Shown one piece after another: positions 6,577 to 12,836 of a stretch of 50,016 nucleotides of DNA. The DNA is taken from positions 1-50,016 of the IMG/VR virus record IMGVR_UViG_3300044547_001062, one strand, 5' to 3'. Numbering within the stretch: the stretch's first letter is position 1; the number at the start of each line of letters is the position of its first letter. Origin of the DNA: a virus. The translations under genes and the position numbers were made by a program. The notes under the pieces are model-generated. The model was not told where the DNA came from. It searched no databases and saw nothing but the letters and a program-made list of their open reading frames with translations.

Positions 6577-6608
6577 CCGACCACCCGAACTCCCTTCGGT
6601 CGGTTCAA
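6577..6608. repeat. CGACC hairpin element, copy 1
   Basis: A 32-base unit repeated exactly at 7787-7818. It can fold as CCGACC/GGTCGG or, exclusively, as CCGAA/TTCGG. A C run and a T run follow, so it may be a terminator. The intergenic region to 6744 holds nothing else clear except an imperfect CATATACGATAT inverted repeat near 6706. Confidence 0.8.
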
Positions 6609-6744
6609 TCCCCCCGCCCCCTTTTTTCTGGGTTATTTGTCTTTATGTTATAACCAATTAAACAACCTTCCCCATCTTATTATGTTTATGCCACACCCAT
6701 TGGTTGCATATACGATATGAATATCGGGTATGCGATAGTTAGGT

Positions 6745-7017
6745 TCAATCATTAATTTGTTTTGAGTTTTCAATATATTTTAAAACCAACAAACGAAAGA
6801 TAAAAGTTTTGAACGGTATTATTTTATCTGATGGTATTTTATCACCAATCCAGCGAGTAAACCATTTTTCATGCGGATATGTTAATAATGATTCTAAAAA
6901 TCTATCATAACTCATTGCTCCCATACAAGAATCACAAGCTAAATCCATTGGCAACCACCAATCAACGTATTCTTGATGTGCTATTTTTAAAATCTCTTCT
7001 TTTTCTATTTTATTCAT
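6745..7017 (-). CDS. Small protein of unknown function
   Basis: The protein has 90 residues starting MNKIEKEEILKIAHQEYVDWW. A longer in-frame start at 7059 runs through the promoter; the TACCTTTG element at 7025-7032 favours the ATG at 7017, 7 bases after it. The protein is rich in Trp and Ile, with DLACDSCMGAMSY in the middle. It has no clear membrane segment. Function unknown. Confidence 0.65.
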   Translation of the reverse strand: MNKIEKEEILKIAHQEYVDWWLPMDLACDSCMGAMSYDRFLESLLTYPHEKWFTRWIGDKIPSDKIIPFKTFIFRLLVLKYIENSKQIND

Positions 7018-7024
7018 ATTTTTA

Positions 7025-7032
7025 CAAAGGTA
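7025..7032 (-). promoter_or_regulatory. Bacteroidota -7 element (minus)
   Basis: TACCTTTG on the minus strand, 7 bases before the ATG at 7017. Confidence 0.5.
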
Positions 7033-7110
7033 AAACAAATTAATGACAAAACCTAACAAATGATAAACAACATTAAAACGATTGTTTATTATCGGACGTT
7101 ATAAGTAATA

Positions 7111-7404
7111 TTATTTTTTGATACGTTCTGCGCAAAATTTACAATTCCCTTTGTGTGTTAAAACATCGCTATGAAATGCGTTTATGTATCCGATATATTC
7201 GCAACTATCAATAACGTATAATCTCATATTTCTTATGCCGTTTCCATCAGCAGCATCAATTTTATCAATAATTGGATAAATTTTGTCAATAGGTGTTAGA
7301 TCCTGTTTTGGTGTTTCGCTTCCACAACCGAAAAAAATAACAGATACTAACAGCACATAAGTAAAGACAAAGTGTCTGTGGTAAATTGATGTTATCGTTT
7401 TCAT
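7111..7404 (-). CDS. Small lipoprotein with C-terminal CxxC
   Basis: The protein has 97 residues. A signal sequence (FTYVLLVSVIFFG) ends in a lipobox with Cys27 followed by GSE, so it should be lipidated and anchored in the inner or outer membrane. The mature part ends with SCEYIGYINAF and THKGNCKFCAERIKK, a Cys motif that I have seen in small proteins of Bacteroidota and their phages. Possible roles are superinfection exclusion or host envelope modification, without direct evidence. A TATATTTG element lies 35 bases upstream. Confidence 0.75.
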   Translation of the reverse strand: MKTITSIYHRHFVFTYVLLVSVIFFGCGSETPKQDLTPIDKIYPIIDKIDAADGNGIRNMRLYVIDSCEYIGYINAFHSDVLTHKGNCKFCAERIKK

Positions 7405-7439
7405 ATTATATTTGTTTTTAAATTAAATTTTTATCACAA

Positions 7440-7447
7440 CAAATATA
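7440..7447 (-). promoter_or_regulatory. Bacteroidota -7 element (minus)
   Basis: TATATTTG on the minus strand, 35 bases before the lipoprotein ATG. Confidence 0.4.
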
Positions 7448-7488
7448 AGAAATAAATTTTGATTTATCTATTTTTATAAAAAAATAAC

Positions 7489-7496
7489 TACCTTTG
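7489..7496 (+). promoter_or_regulatory. Bacteroidota -7 element, leaderless spacing
   Basis: TACCTTTG, then exactly 4 bases to the ATG at 7501. The -33 region is only T-rich. Confidence 0.6.
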
Positions 7497-7500
7497 TGTT

Positions 7501-7767
7501 ATGGAACATGAGGAAAATAAAATACAGGAATTGGAAGGAGAAATTTTTGAGATGGGATCTATTCTTAAGGACCATAGAGATAAGGAGAGAATTTATCAGG
7601 AGATATTATCTGACATTAATGGTTCCATAATTAATTTATTTAAAAGAGAAGAAGAGAATATCCGATTTAATTTTGGTGAAGAAATTGATTATCGTCAATG
7701 TATGATTGGAATGAAAGAATACTTGGATAACATTAAATCTGTGTATAAGGGAAAGATTAATTTTTAA
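7501..7767 (+). CDS. Coiled-coil protein of unknown function
   Basis: The protein has 88 residues starting MEHEENKIQELEGEIFEMGS, highly charged and helical, with heptad-like spacing of Ile/Leu over the first 60 residues. The start is fixed by a TACCTTTG element that ends 4 bases before the ATG. It stands alone between convergent minus genes and is followed by the second CGACC hairpin element, its likely terminator. Function unknown. Confidence 0.7.
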   Translation: MEHEENKIQELEGEIFEMGSILKDHRDKERIYQEILSDINGSIINLFKREEENIRFNFGEEIDYRQCMIGMKEYLDNIKSVYKGKINF

Positions 7768-7786
7768 TGGTGATATTCATATACCG

Positions 7787-7818
7787 CCGACCACCCGAAC
7801 TCCCTTCGGTCGGTTCAA
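7787..7818. repeat. CGACC hairpin element, copy 2
   Basis: Exact copy of 6577-6608, again just after a plus-strand gene and followed by C and T runs. This supports a terminator-like role. Confidence 0.8.
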
Positions 7819-7840
7819 ACCCCCCGCCCCCCTTTTTTTG

Positions 7841-8026
7841 TCATGCGGACAACTCGTTTCCATCAGGTTTAAGTCTATAATCATCAATATTCCTTGTTGC
7901 TGACAAAAGCAAATCCATTGCTTGGGCATAGTAGTTTGCTTTAATTCTTATCTCAATATTTGAGTTTAAGATGTTTTCAAAAATATATTCTTTCATTTTG
8001 TATTTTCCGAAGTTTTGTTTAACCAA
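7841..8026 (-). CDS. Small protein of unknown function
   Basis: The protein has up to 61 residues. An internal ATG at 7996 (MKEYIFENILNSNIEIRI) is equally possible and would give 51 residues. The C-terminus (NYYAQAMDLLLSATRNID) is a likely helix. It lies downstream of the 8241 gene on the same strand and may share its transcript. Function unknown. Confidence 0.5.
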   Translation of the reverse strand: MVKQNFGKYKMKEYIFENILNSNIEIRIKANYYAQAMDLLLSATRNIDDYRLKPDGNELSA

Positions 8027-8046
8027 TCATTTATTTCTTTGATGTT

Positions 8047-8241
8047 CTATTTTTGTTTCAATTCAAGTAAATCTTTTTCAAGTTGTTTTATGATTCTCTC
8101 CACCAAATAACTAATTTGTTCCATTCTGCTTCCTTCACCTTCATAGTAAGTAAATCCATGGTTTGTTAATGGATGGTATAACTTCCTAATCTCATTTAGT
8201 GCGGTTGCCTTTTTTTGTAATATAACTTGCTCTCGTGTCAT
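8047..8241 (-). CDS. Small helical protein of unknown function
   Basis: The protein has 64 residues starting MTREQVILQKKATALNEI, almost entirely helical and charged, ending KQLEKDLLELKQK. A complete Bacteroidota promoter precedes it on the minus strand (TTTG, 19 bases, TACCTTTG at 8264-8271), giving a leader of about 20 bases. Probably the first gene of a two-gene unit with the one at 7841. Function unknown. Confidence 0.65.
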   Translation of the reverse strand: MTREQVILQKKATALNEIRKLYHPLTNHGFTYYEGEGSRMEQISYLVERIIKQLEKDLLELKQK

Positions 8242-8263
8242 AATCAGTAAATTTTATTTTTAA

Positions 8264-8294
8264 CAAAGGTATATATAAATTCGACATATCCAAA
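8264..8294 (-). promoter_or_regulatory. Bacteroidota-type promoter (minus)
   Basis: TTTG, a 19-base spacer and TACCTTTG (8264-8271) upstream of the 8241 gene. Confidence 0.7.
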
Positions 8295-8329
8295 TAAAAA
8301 CCAACCTTTTTTTATTTAAAATAATTCAT

Positions 8330-8337
8330 TATCTTTG
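8330..8337 (+). promoter_or_regulatory. Bacteroidota -7 element
   Basis: TATCTTTG, with a T-rich -33 region, 24 bases before the ATG at 8362. A TTG start at 8335 would lie inside this element and is therefore unlikely. Confidence 0.65.
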
Positions 8338-8361
8338 TTGGGTTATCCTAAAAATAATGTT

Positions 8362-8820
8362 ATGGAAAAAATTTTAATTGATATTGAAGAAGAAATTTTA
8401 ACAATTCCTTATGCCCATTTTGAAGACTGGGATATGTTGCAAGTATTCTTGAAAAGAAGAAAAAATCCTCCTTATAGAATAAGTGATAATTTGGATTTGG
8501 CAGGATCTTCGGTTGAATCTCTTGGAAACCTTGAATCGGTTGGTGGGTGGTTGAGTTTGGAGAAAACTAATATTAAATCTCTTGGAAATCTTGAATCGGT
8601 TGGAGGTAGTTTGTTTTTGTGTGATTCTTCAATTAAATCTCTTGGAAACCTTGAATCGGTTGGAGGTAACTTGGATTTGAGAGGAACTTCAATTAAATCT
8701 CTTGGAAACCTTGAATCTGTTGGAGGTAGTTTGTATTTGTATAGAACTCCAATCTCCAAAAAATATACCAGAGAAGAAATTAGATCGATGGTTAATCTTG
8801 GAGGTGATGTATATTTGTAG
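8362..8820 (+). CDS. Leucine-rich-type repeat protein (SLGNLESVGG repeats)
   Basis: The protein has 152 residues. After an N-terminal helical part (MEKILIDIEEEILTIPYAHF) come four tandem units of about 20 residues with the pattern (I/V)(K/E)SLGNLESVGG.L.L, from about residue 50 to 130. The repeat DNA is 60 bases per unit and nearly identical, which implies recent expansion. Such LRR-like solenoids bind proteins. I recall similar repeat proteins in other large phages, but not their role. The end (YTREEIRSMVNLGGDVYL) caps the solenoid. Confidence 0.8.
   Translation: MEKILIDIEEEILTIPYAHFEDWDMLQVFLKRRKNPPYRISDNLDLAGSSVESLGNLESVGGWLSLEKTNIKSLGNLESVGGSLFLCDSSIKSLGNLESVGGNLDLRGTSIKSLGNLESVGGSLYLYRTPISKKYTREEIRSMVNLGGDVYL
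8511..8750 (+). repeat. Four tandem 60-base coding repeats
   Basis: Each unit encodes one SLGNLESVGG solenoid turn. The units differ at few positions, so copy number could change by slippage or recombination. Confidence 0.85.
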
Positions 8821-8822
8821 TT

Positions 8823-8888
8823 ATGAAATACATTGAAACATATATTGATGGAGTTTTTGTGTGGCACGTATTTGAAATAATAAAATAA
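8823..8888 (+). CDS. Possible 21-residue peptide
   Basis: The frame MKYIETYIDGVFVWHVFEIIK starts 2 bases after the stop of the LRR gene. Its first residues MKYIET echo the MKYIITES starts, so it may be a remnant of a tagged gene. Weak support. Confidence 0.25.
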   Translation: MKYIETYIDGVFVWHVFEIIK

Positions 8889-8900
8889 TTTTTGTGGATG

Positions 8901-8932
8901 TTGTAATATATTTGGGGAATTGATTATCTTTG
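8901..8932 (+). promoter_or_regulatory. Bacteroidota-type leaderless promoter
   Basis: TTG (8901-8903), 21 bases and TATCTTTG (8925-8932), then exactly 4 bases to the ATG at 8937. Confidence 0.7.
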
Positions 8933-8936
8933 TATC

Positions 8937-9095
8937 ATGAATAAAGAATTATTTACAGCAGAACAAATGATCGAATTCGCTAATTGGTTTAGTGAGGTCT
9001 CAGAAAAAGAATTAAACTCATATAGAGATATGTTGAAGCAGAAAGAAGAACAACAATATCAATTATACTTAACCTTAAAAGCCAAATACGAATAA
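8937..9095 (+). CDS. Small helical protein of unknown function
   Basis: The protein has 52 residues starting MNKELFTAEQMIEFANWFS and is strongly helical and charged at its C-terminus (KQKEEQQYQLYLTLKAKYE). The promoter with 4-base spacing fixes the start. The following gene begins one base after its stop, so it leads an operon running to 10525. Function unknown. Confidence 0.7.
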   Translation: MNKELFTAEQMIEFANWFSEVSEKELNSYRDMLKQKEEQQYQLYLTLKAKYE

Positions 9096-9096
9096 T

Positions 9097-9759
9097 ATGA
9101 AAAACATACATTTATTACCAACAGATAAATCAAGATTGTATATACATCAAGGAAAGTTGTATGACAATAAAAAAACAATGCATATACCAGATGGTGTACA
9201 AATACCTCACCACATCTACATCACTGAAGATTCAGAGATTAAAGAAGGAGATTGGATTATTTGGAATAAGAAAATTGTAAAAGCTATTGATACTGCTTAC
9301 TACTCTGCTAAAAAAATAATCCTAACAACAGACCGAGACCTAATTGCAGACGGTGTACAATCTATTGATGATACTTTTTTAGAATGGTTTGTAAAGAATC
9401 CAAGTTGTGAGAAGGTTGAGACTGAAAGGTTAGAAAATGGAAAATATGTTGATTGGCTTGCAGATGGTAGCGTAATTGAGGGGATTTACGAAAATTACAA
9501 AATCATTATCCCACAAGAAACAATTGAAGAGGCTGCTGATTTATGGGCAACAGACACCAAAAATGTACATCCTGCCGATAGTTATATTGCCAAACAAAGT
9601 TTTATTCAAGGCGCTAAATCGCAACAAGAACAAGACAAGAATAAGTATAGTGAAGAAGAAGTAATTGAATTATTACATAGTAGAATGAGATATACATTGG
9701 GTGAGGATTACAAAGAAATGACCACAATAGATTGGTTTGAACAATATAAAAAGAAATAA
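9097..9759 (+). CDS. Phage protein of unknown function (HLLPTDK family)
   Basis: The protein has 220 residues starting MKNIHLLPTDKSRLYI. The IKEGDWIIW and KKIILTTDRDLIADGVQSI segments form a pattern that I recall from many phages of Bacteroidota. The C-terminal half carries another helical part (ETIEEAADLWATDTK, AKQSFIQGAKSQQEQ). I know no function for the family. It is the second gene of an operon started by the promoter at 8901. Confidence 0.75.
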   Translation: MKNIHLLPTDKSRLYIHQGKLYDNKKTMHIPDGVQIPHHIYITEDSEIKEGDWIIWNKKIVKAIDTAYYSAKKIILTTDRDLIADGVQSIDDTFLEWFVKNPSCEKVETERLENGKYVDWLADGSVIEGIYENYKIIIPQETIEEAADLWATDTKNVHPADSYIAKQSFIQGAKSQQEQDKNKYSEEEVIELLHSRMRYTLGEDYKEMTTIDWFEQYKKK

Positions 9760-9760
9760 T

Positions 9761-10108
9761 ATGGAAAAATTGTTTTTCAATATGGTTGATTCAATGTGTG
9801 AGGGTTGTACTCTTTATAGAGACAAGAAGGGAGACTTATGGTTAATTGATACCAAAACAAAACAATGGATTATACATTATTATCTTCCCACCAATTATGC
9901 CTGGTGGAACTATAGGTTCTTTGAAACAGTATATAAATTTCTATCTATGCATATTGATGATAGGGGGCCAATTAAAAATTGGATTCAAACCAAAATGAAT
10001 GTTGAGGTTGGATTATGTGAACCCAATATGTTACCAGGAAATTATGATTGGTCTGATGACTTTAAATTTGAAAAGGTTATTTCTGATGGGGAGGTTTTAA
10101 ATTTTTAA
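9761..10108 (+). CDS. Protein of unknown function
   Basis: The protein has 115 residues starting MEKLFFNMVDSMCEGCTLY. The ATG one base after the preceding TAA was chosen over an earlier in-frame ATG at 9737 inside the upstream gene. It is rich in aromatic residues (NYAWWNYRFFETVYKF), which suggests a compact globular fold. Third gene of the 8937-10525 operon. Function unknown. Confidence 0.65.
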   Translation: MEKLFFNMVDSMCEGCTLYRDKKGDLWLIDTKTKQWIIHYYLPTNYAWWNYRFFETVYKFLSMHIDDRGPIKNWIQTKMNVEVGLCEPNMLPGNYDWSDDFKFEKVISDGEVLNF

Positions 10109-10111
10109 GTT

Positions 10112-10312
10112 ATGGATGCAGAATCACAATTAATAGAAATGTTGGATAACGAGTTTCAACTTGAAATTGCAAAACATATATATGAGGATTTTGGATATCA
10201 TCCAAACATTGTTCAGGACTTGGTTACAGGTCTTAAACATAAGCTTGATACTGAATTTCATCGTAAGGTAAGTGGACTTACTCATATGGATATTCATAAC
10301 CCAAAAATATAA
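10112..10312 (+). CDS. Small protein of unknown function
   Basis: The protein has 66 residues starting MDAESQLIEMLDNEFQLEI, helical and acidic, with several His in its second half. It follows the previous stop by 3 bases. Function unknown. Confidence 0.65.
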   Translation: MDAESQLIEMLDNEFQLEIAKHIYEDFGYHPNIVQDLVTGLKHKLDTEFHRKVSGLTHMDIHNPKI

Positions 10313-10315
10313 CTT

Positions 10316-10525
10316 ATGTGGACAGCTGACGCAATATTAAAACGTAGATTACATTTATCTAAAGATTATGAACACCCCGACCATATTCTTACTCTTGAAA
10401 AGGGGACCACGGTGACCATTACAAAAGGACGTGAACAGAAGTATTGTGTGTGGGGTCATTTTGGTCTATGGGACATTGATGAGACGTATATTGACGAAAC
10501 AACAATTAAGATAATATCTAAGTAG
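10316..10525 (+). CDS. Small protein of unknown function
   Basis: The protein has 69 residues starting MWTADAILKRRLHLSKDYE. The pattern of short beta strands (LTLEKGTTVTITKG, WGHFGLWDIDE) suggests a small barrel such as an SH3- or OB-like fold, which I cannot confirm. It is the last gene of the operon; the third CGACC hairpin lies after it. Confidence 0.65.
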   Translation: MWTADAILKRRLHLSKDYEHPDHILTLEKGTTVTITKGREQKYCVWGHFGLWDIDETYIDETTIKIISK

Positions 10526-10567
10526 GGGGAATAAATTCTTCTTTTTAACCAGTATGTTCCGCCGTTT

Positions 10568-10582
10568 CCGACCTTCGGTCGG
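10568..10582. repeat. CGACC hairpin element, short copy
   Basis: CCGACC-TTC-GGTCGG, a perfect 6-bp stem related to the elements at 6577 and 7787, again after the last gene of an operon. Confidence 0.7.
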
Positions 10583-10641
10583 TCCGAACTCCTTTGTTAT
10601 ATTGTCTCTTCATTTAGTGTCATCTTAAACAATGGTCGGGA

Positions 10642-10648
10642 TATTTAT
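10642..10648 (+). promoter_or_regulatory. TATTTAT-class promoter candidate
   Basis: TATTTAT ends 6 bases before the ATG at 10655 and starts the ITES gene cluster. Confidence 0.55.
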
Positions 10649-10654
10649 TTGTAT

Positions 10655-10894
10655 ATGAAATATATCATCACAGAACAACAACAAGAAAATTTAATTTATG
10701 ACTACTTGAATAAGTACATTGAGTCAGGTTGTGTCAAAATTAAAAAAGCTGGTAGATATATGTCCGTTGATGTTGAAAGTCCAAGTTATTTTGAATGGAA
10801 TGGATTTGATAGGTCTGATGCCTCTAAGATAAAAATATTTCTAAAAAAGAACTCATTCCAATATGCGTTCGGAGATTACATCAAAGAATTTTAA
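10655..10894 (+). CDS. ITES-tagged protein, family member 1
   Basis: The protein has 79 residues starting MKYIITEQQQENLIYDYLN. The ATG was chosen over the TTG at 10649, which lies within the promoter region. The first 20 residues are the recurring tag: I-T-E followed by an amphipathic helix. The rest (GRYMSVDVESPSYFEW) is a small beta-rich domain and the C-terminus is short. It heads a run of five related genes up to 12757. Inferred to be a packaged or processed protein; activity unknown. Confidence 0.7.
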   Translation: MKYIITEQQQENLIYDYLNKYIESGCVKIKKAGRYMSVDVESPSYFEWNGFDRSDASKIKIFLKKNSFQYAFGDYIKEF

Positions 10895-10898
10895 TAAC

Positions 10899-11315
10899 AT
10901 GAAAATCATCATAACCGAATCCAAAATGAATTCCACCATCTATAATTTTATAGATGAACTATTTGCGTCAAAAGATGGGAATCCCGAAATTTTTAAACTT
11001 GACTCTTTTGATTCAGATGGAGCACCATTGATTGATGCATTTGATTTTGTGAATTCCGATTATTATGGTGATGAGGGTTCAGATTACCTTTTTAGTTGGA
11101 CAGGAAAAGAATATTATAAAACAATTTATGCTCAAGGTAATATAACCAAATTTGAATATGAAAGGATGATATTGGTATCACCTTTTGTTGAAATTATAGA
11201 TAAAGATGCTATTGATTCTCTCAATGGTTATTTTGGTGATTTGTGGAAACCTGTATTCAAACAATGGTTCAAAGATAAAACAGGATTGGATTATAAAACT
11301 TTAACTTTATATTGA
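10899..11315 (+). CDS. ITES-tagged protein, family member 2
   Basis: The protein has 138 residues starting MKIIITESKMNSTIYNFIDE. The start follows the family motif; an in-frame ATG at 10863 would overlap the previous gene. After the tag comes an acidic domain with FVNSDYYGDEGSDYLFSW, ending GDLWKPVFKQWFKDKTGLDYK. The same C-terminal pattern (W-F, then a short basic tail) recurs in the 12401 and 19578 genes, so these are paralogues. Function unknown. Confidence 0.75.
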   Translation: MKIIITESKMNSTIYNFIDELFASKDGNPEIFKLDSFDSDGAPLIDAFDFVNSDYYGDEGSDYLFSWTGKEYYKTIYAQGNITKFEYERMILVSPFVEIIDKDAIDSLNGYFGDLWKPVFKQWFKDKTGLDYKTLTLY

Positions 11316-11316
11316 T

Positions 11317-11643
11317 ATGAAATACATTATAACTGAGAGTAAAATGGAAAACATGATTAAGGAATATATTCTTAATGATGATAATGATGTTGTTGATGTT
11401 GAGTTTGGGACTCAGCGTATAATGTTAGGTTCAGGTCCAAATGAAAAGGGTGAAAGAATTGTGACACAAAAAATAATCATGGTAACCTTTGATAATGTTA
11501 AAAATAAAAAGACCTCAGGTGAATTAAGAGAAAGTACAAGAAAAATTGCAAAAACTCTTGAAGGTTTATTCGGGATTGATTTTAGAAGTTATGGTAGTGA
11601 GTGGGCTTTGAAATTCTATCAAATAAAAAAAGAAGAACTATAA
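11317..11643 (+). CDS. ITES-tagged protein, family member 3
   Basis: The protein has 108 residues starting MKYIITESKMENMIKEYIL. The domain after the tag has a beta-beta-helix look (VDVEFGTQRIMLG, KIIMVTFDNVK, then TRKIAKTLEGLFGIDF). It follows the preceding stop by one base. Function unknown. Confidence 0.75.
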   Translation: MKYIITESKMENMIKEYILNDDNDVVDVEFGTQRIMLGSGPNEKGERIVTQKIIMVTFDNVKNKKTSGELRESTRKIAKTLEGLFGIDFRSYGSEWALKFYQIKKEEL

Positions 11644-11687
11644 CATGAAATATGCCGCCAAGAAGACGAAGATTATTAAAATATATT

Positions 11688-11987
11688 ATGGATAAAGAAG
11701 AAGTAGAAAACGCAATTAATAAATTAATGTCATTAATTAAACCTGATGAGGTTACGGAAGTTGCGTTTGAATTACCACACTCATCACCAGATTCATTTAC
11801 AATGAATGTGGTTTTTGTTGTACCTGATGAGTGGATTAAATCTATGGATGAATATGAACGTCCTTTGGCTCTTATCCATTTTGTTCAACATATAAGAAAA
11901 CAAATTAAAAATTATTTGGGAATTAATATTGTTATTCCAAAAGGTGACAGTAGAATTGTTAAAGAAAGTGATTGGTATAAAATATGA
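11688..11987 (+). CDS. Family-related protein that has lost its ITES tag
   Basis: The protein has 99 residues starting MDKEEVENAINKLMSLI. A longer frame opens with ATG at 11652 (MPPRRRRLLKYI). Between them lies a relic: ATGAAATAT at 11645, the usual MKY start, now opens a different frame (MKYAAKKTKIIKIYYG, stop at 11695). A small indel therefore seems to have separated the tag codons from the body. The body resembles member 3 (VTEVAFELPHSS, VVFVVPDEWI, then LIHFVQHIRKQIKNYLG). Function unknown. Confidence 0.6.
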   Translation: MDKEEVENAINKLMSLIKPDEVTEVAFELPHSSPDSFTMNVVFVVPDEWIKSMDEYERPLALIHFVQHIRKQIKNYLGINIVIPKGDSRIVKESDWYKI

Positions 11988-12304
11988 AATACATTATAAC
12001 AGAAAATAGATTAAACAATATTGTATTCAAATATTTGGATATGAAATATGGCGCTCTTGAACAAAAAAAAGGAAAGTATAGTGATATTATTTTTGATTTT
12101 CCTGATGAAGAATATGGTATATTAGGATGGGAAAAATCAGGAAATTTATATGTTTTTCACAAATTAAGGGACGAAATTTCCAAATATTTTGGACTGGATA
12201 ACAACGATTCCCTAAGGGTTATAGGTAAGTGGGTTGAAGATAGATACAATTTGAAGGTCATAAACACCAATGGGCAAAGTATGTATTACCTCGCCCGTGG
12301 TTGA
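11984..12304 (+). CDS. ITES-tagged protein, family member 4, rearranged 3' end
   Basis: The protein has 106 residues starting MKYIITENRLNNIVFKYLD. It overlaps the previous gene by 4 bases. The end, WVEDRYNLKVINTNGQSM, lies in a 36-base repeat (12233-12268) that recurs just after the gene (12300-12335) and in part at 12366-12392. The normal C-terminus was therefore probably displaced by a duplication. Function unknown. Confidence 0.7.
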   Translation: MKYIITENRLNNIVFKYLDMKYGALEQKKGKYSDIIFDFPDEEYGILGWEKSGNLYVFHKLRDEISKYFGLDNNDSLRVIGKWVEDRYNLKVINTNGQSMYYLARG

Positions 12305-12392
12305 AGATAGATACAATTTGAAGGTCATAAACACCGTCCGGCTAGGGTTCCATCTTTGGTAATATGTTGAAGATAGACACAATTTAAAGTTA
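12233..12392 (+). repeat. Three copies of a gene 3'-end segment
   Basis: A 36-base unit beginning GTTGAAGATAGATACAATTT occurs exactly at 12233-12268 and 12300-12335. A degenerate 27-base copy lies at 12366-12392. All encode V-E-D-R-(Y/H)-N-L-K, the usual C-terminal motif of the tagged family, so the region has been rearranged by duplication. Confidence 0.85.
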
Positions 12393-12400
12393 ATAATAAC

Positions 12401-12757
12401 ATGAAATACATAATAACAGAAAGTAAAATTAACAAATTTGTATCCAATTATTTGGATGGACAAAAATGGTATACATGGGATATTGGAGATGGTGAATTTA
12501 ATGTTGCCGATGAAGAATATGGAAAAGACATTATTCATTATAGAATCCAAGAATCAATTACGGTTCCTGACCGTATGTTTGATTTAATTTATGTTGATGG
12601 TATGTTTGTTACAAGGTTATCCAAATTATTTGGTTTGGAGGCTGTTAGGGATGTTAATCCGTTAGTTGTTAATTGGTTTAATAAAAAATATAATAAAAAC
12701 TTAAACAAAGACGATTGGGAGTGGATGGATGAAGAAGATGAAGAAGAAGATTTTTAA
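12401..12757 (+). CDS. ITES-tagged protein, family member 5
   Basis: The protein has 118 residues starting MKYIITESKINKFVSNYLDG. The middle (FNVADEEYGKDIIHYRIQES) resembles member 4 (DFPDEEYGILGWEKSG). The W-F-N-K-K-Y-N motif near residue 100 matches the family C-terminus. It ends in an acidic tail (MDEEDEEEDF). The gene is followed by a cut-off tag copy at 12761. Function unknown. Confidence 0.75.
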   Translation: MKYIITESKINKFVSNYLDGQKWYTWDIGDGEFNVADEEYGKDIIHYRIQESITVPDRMFDLIYVDGMFVTRLSKLFGLEAVRDVNPLVVNWFNKKYNKNLNKDDWEWMDEEDEEEDF

Positions 12758-12760
12758 ACA

Positions 12761-12835
12761 ATGAAATACATTATAACAGAATCACAATATAAATTAAAAG
12801 GATGGGGGTTTTTTATTTATGGGGTATTTATGTAA
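12761..12835 (+). pseudogene. Truncated ITES gene (tag only)
   Basis: The frame begins MKYIITESQYKLKGWGFF and stops after 24 residues. The sequence after the tag (AAAAGGATGGGGGTTTTTT) matches the 3' half of the terminator at 14106, so a deletion seems to have joined a tag start to a terminator remnant. It is the clearest broken member of the family. Confidence 0.7.
12825..12831 (+). promoter_or_regulatory. TATTTAT-class promoter candidate
   Basis: TATTTAT ends 5 bases before the ATG at 12837 and favours that start over the ATG at 12819. Confidence 0.55.
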
Positions 12836-12836
12836 T

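Noticed and set aside
6600-6620. GGTTCAATCCCCC, similar to a tRNA T arm
   Set aside because: No acceptor, D or anticodon arm can be placed, and the sequence belongs to the repeated CGACC hairpin.
8472-8867. Minus-strand frame over the LRR-like gene
   Set aside because: Antisense shadow. The plus frame has the solenoid pattern and a promoter.
12212-12550. Minus-strand frame of 112 codons
   Set aside because: It covers the repeated 3' segment opposite tagged genes and has no promoter.
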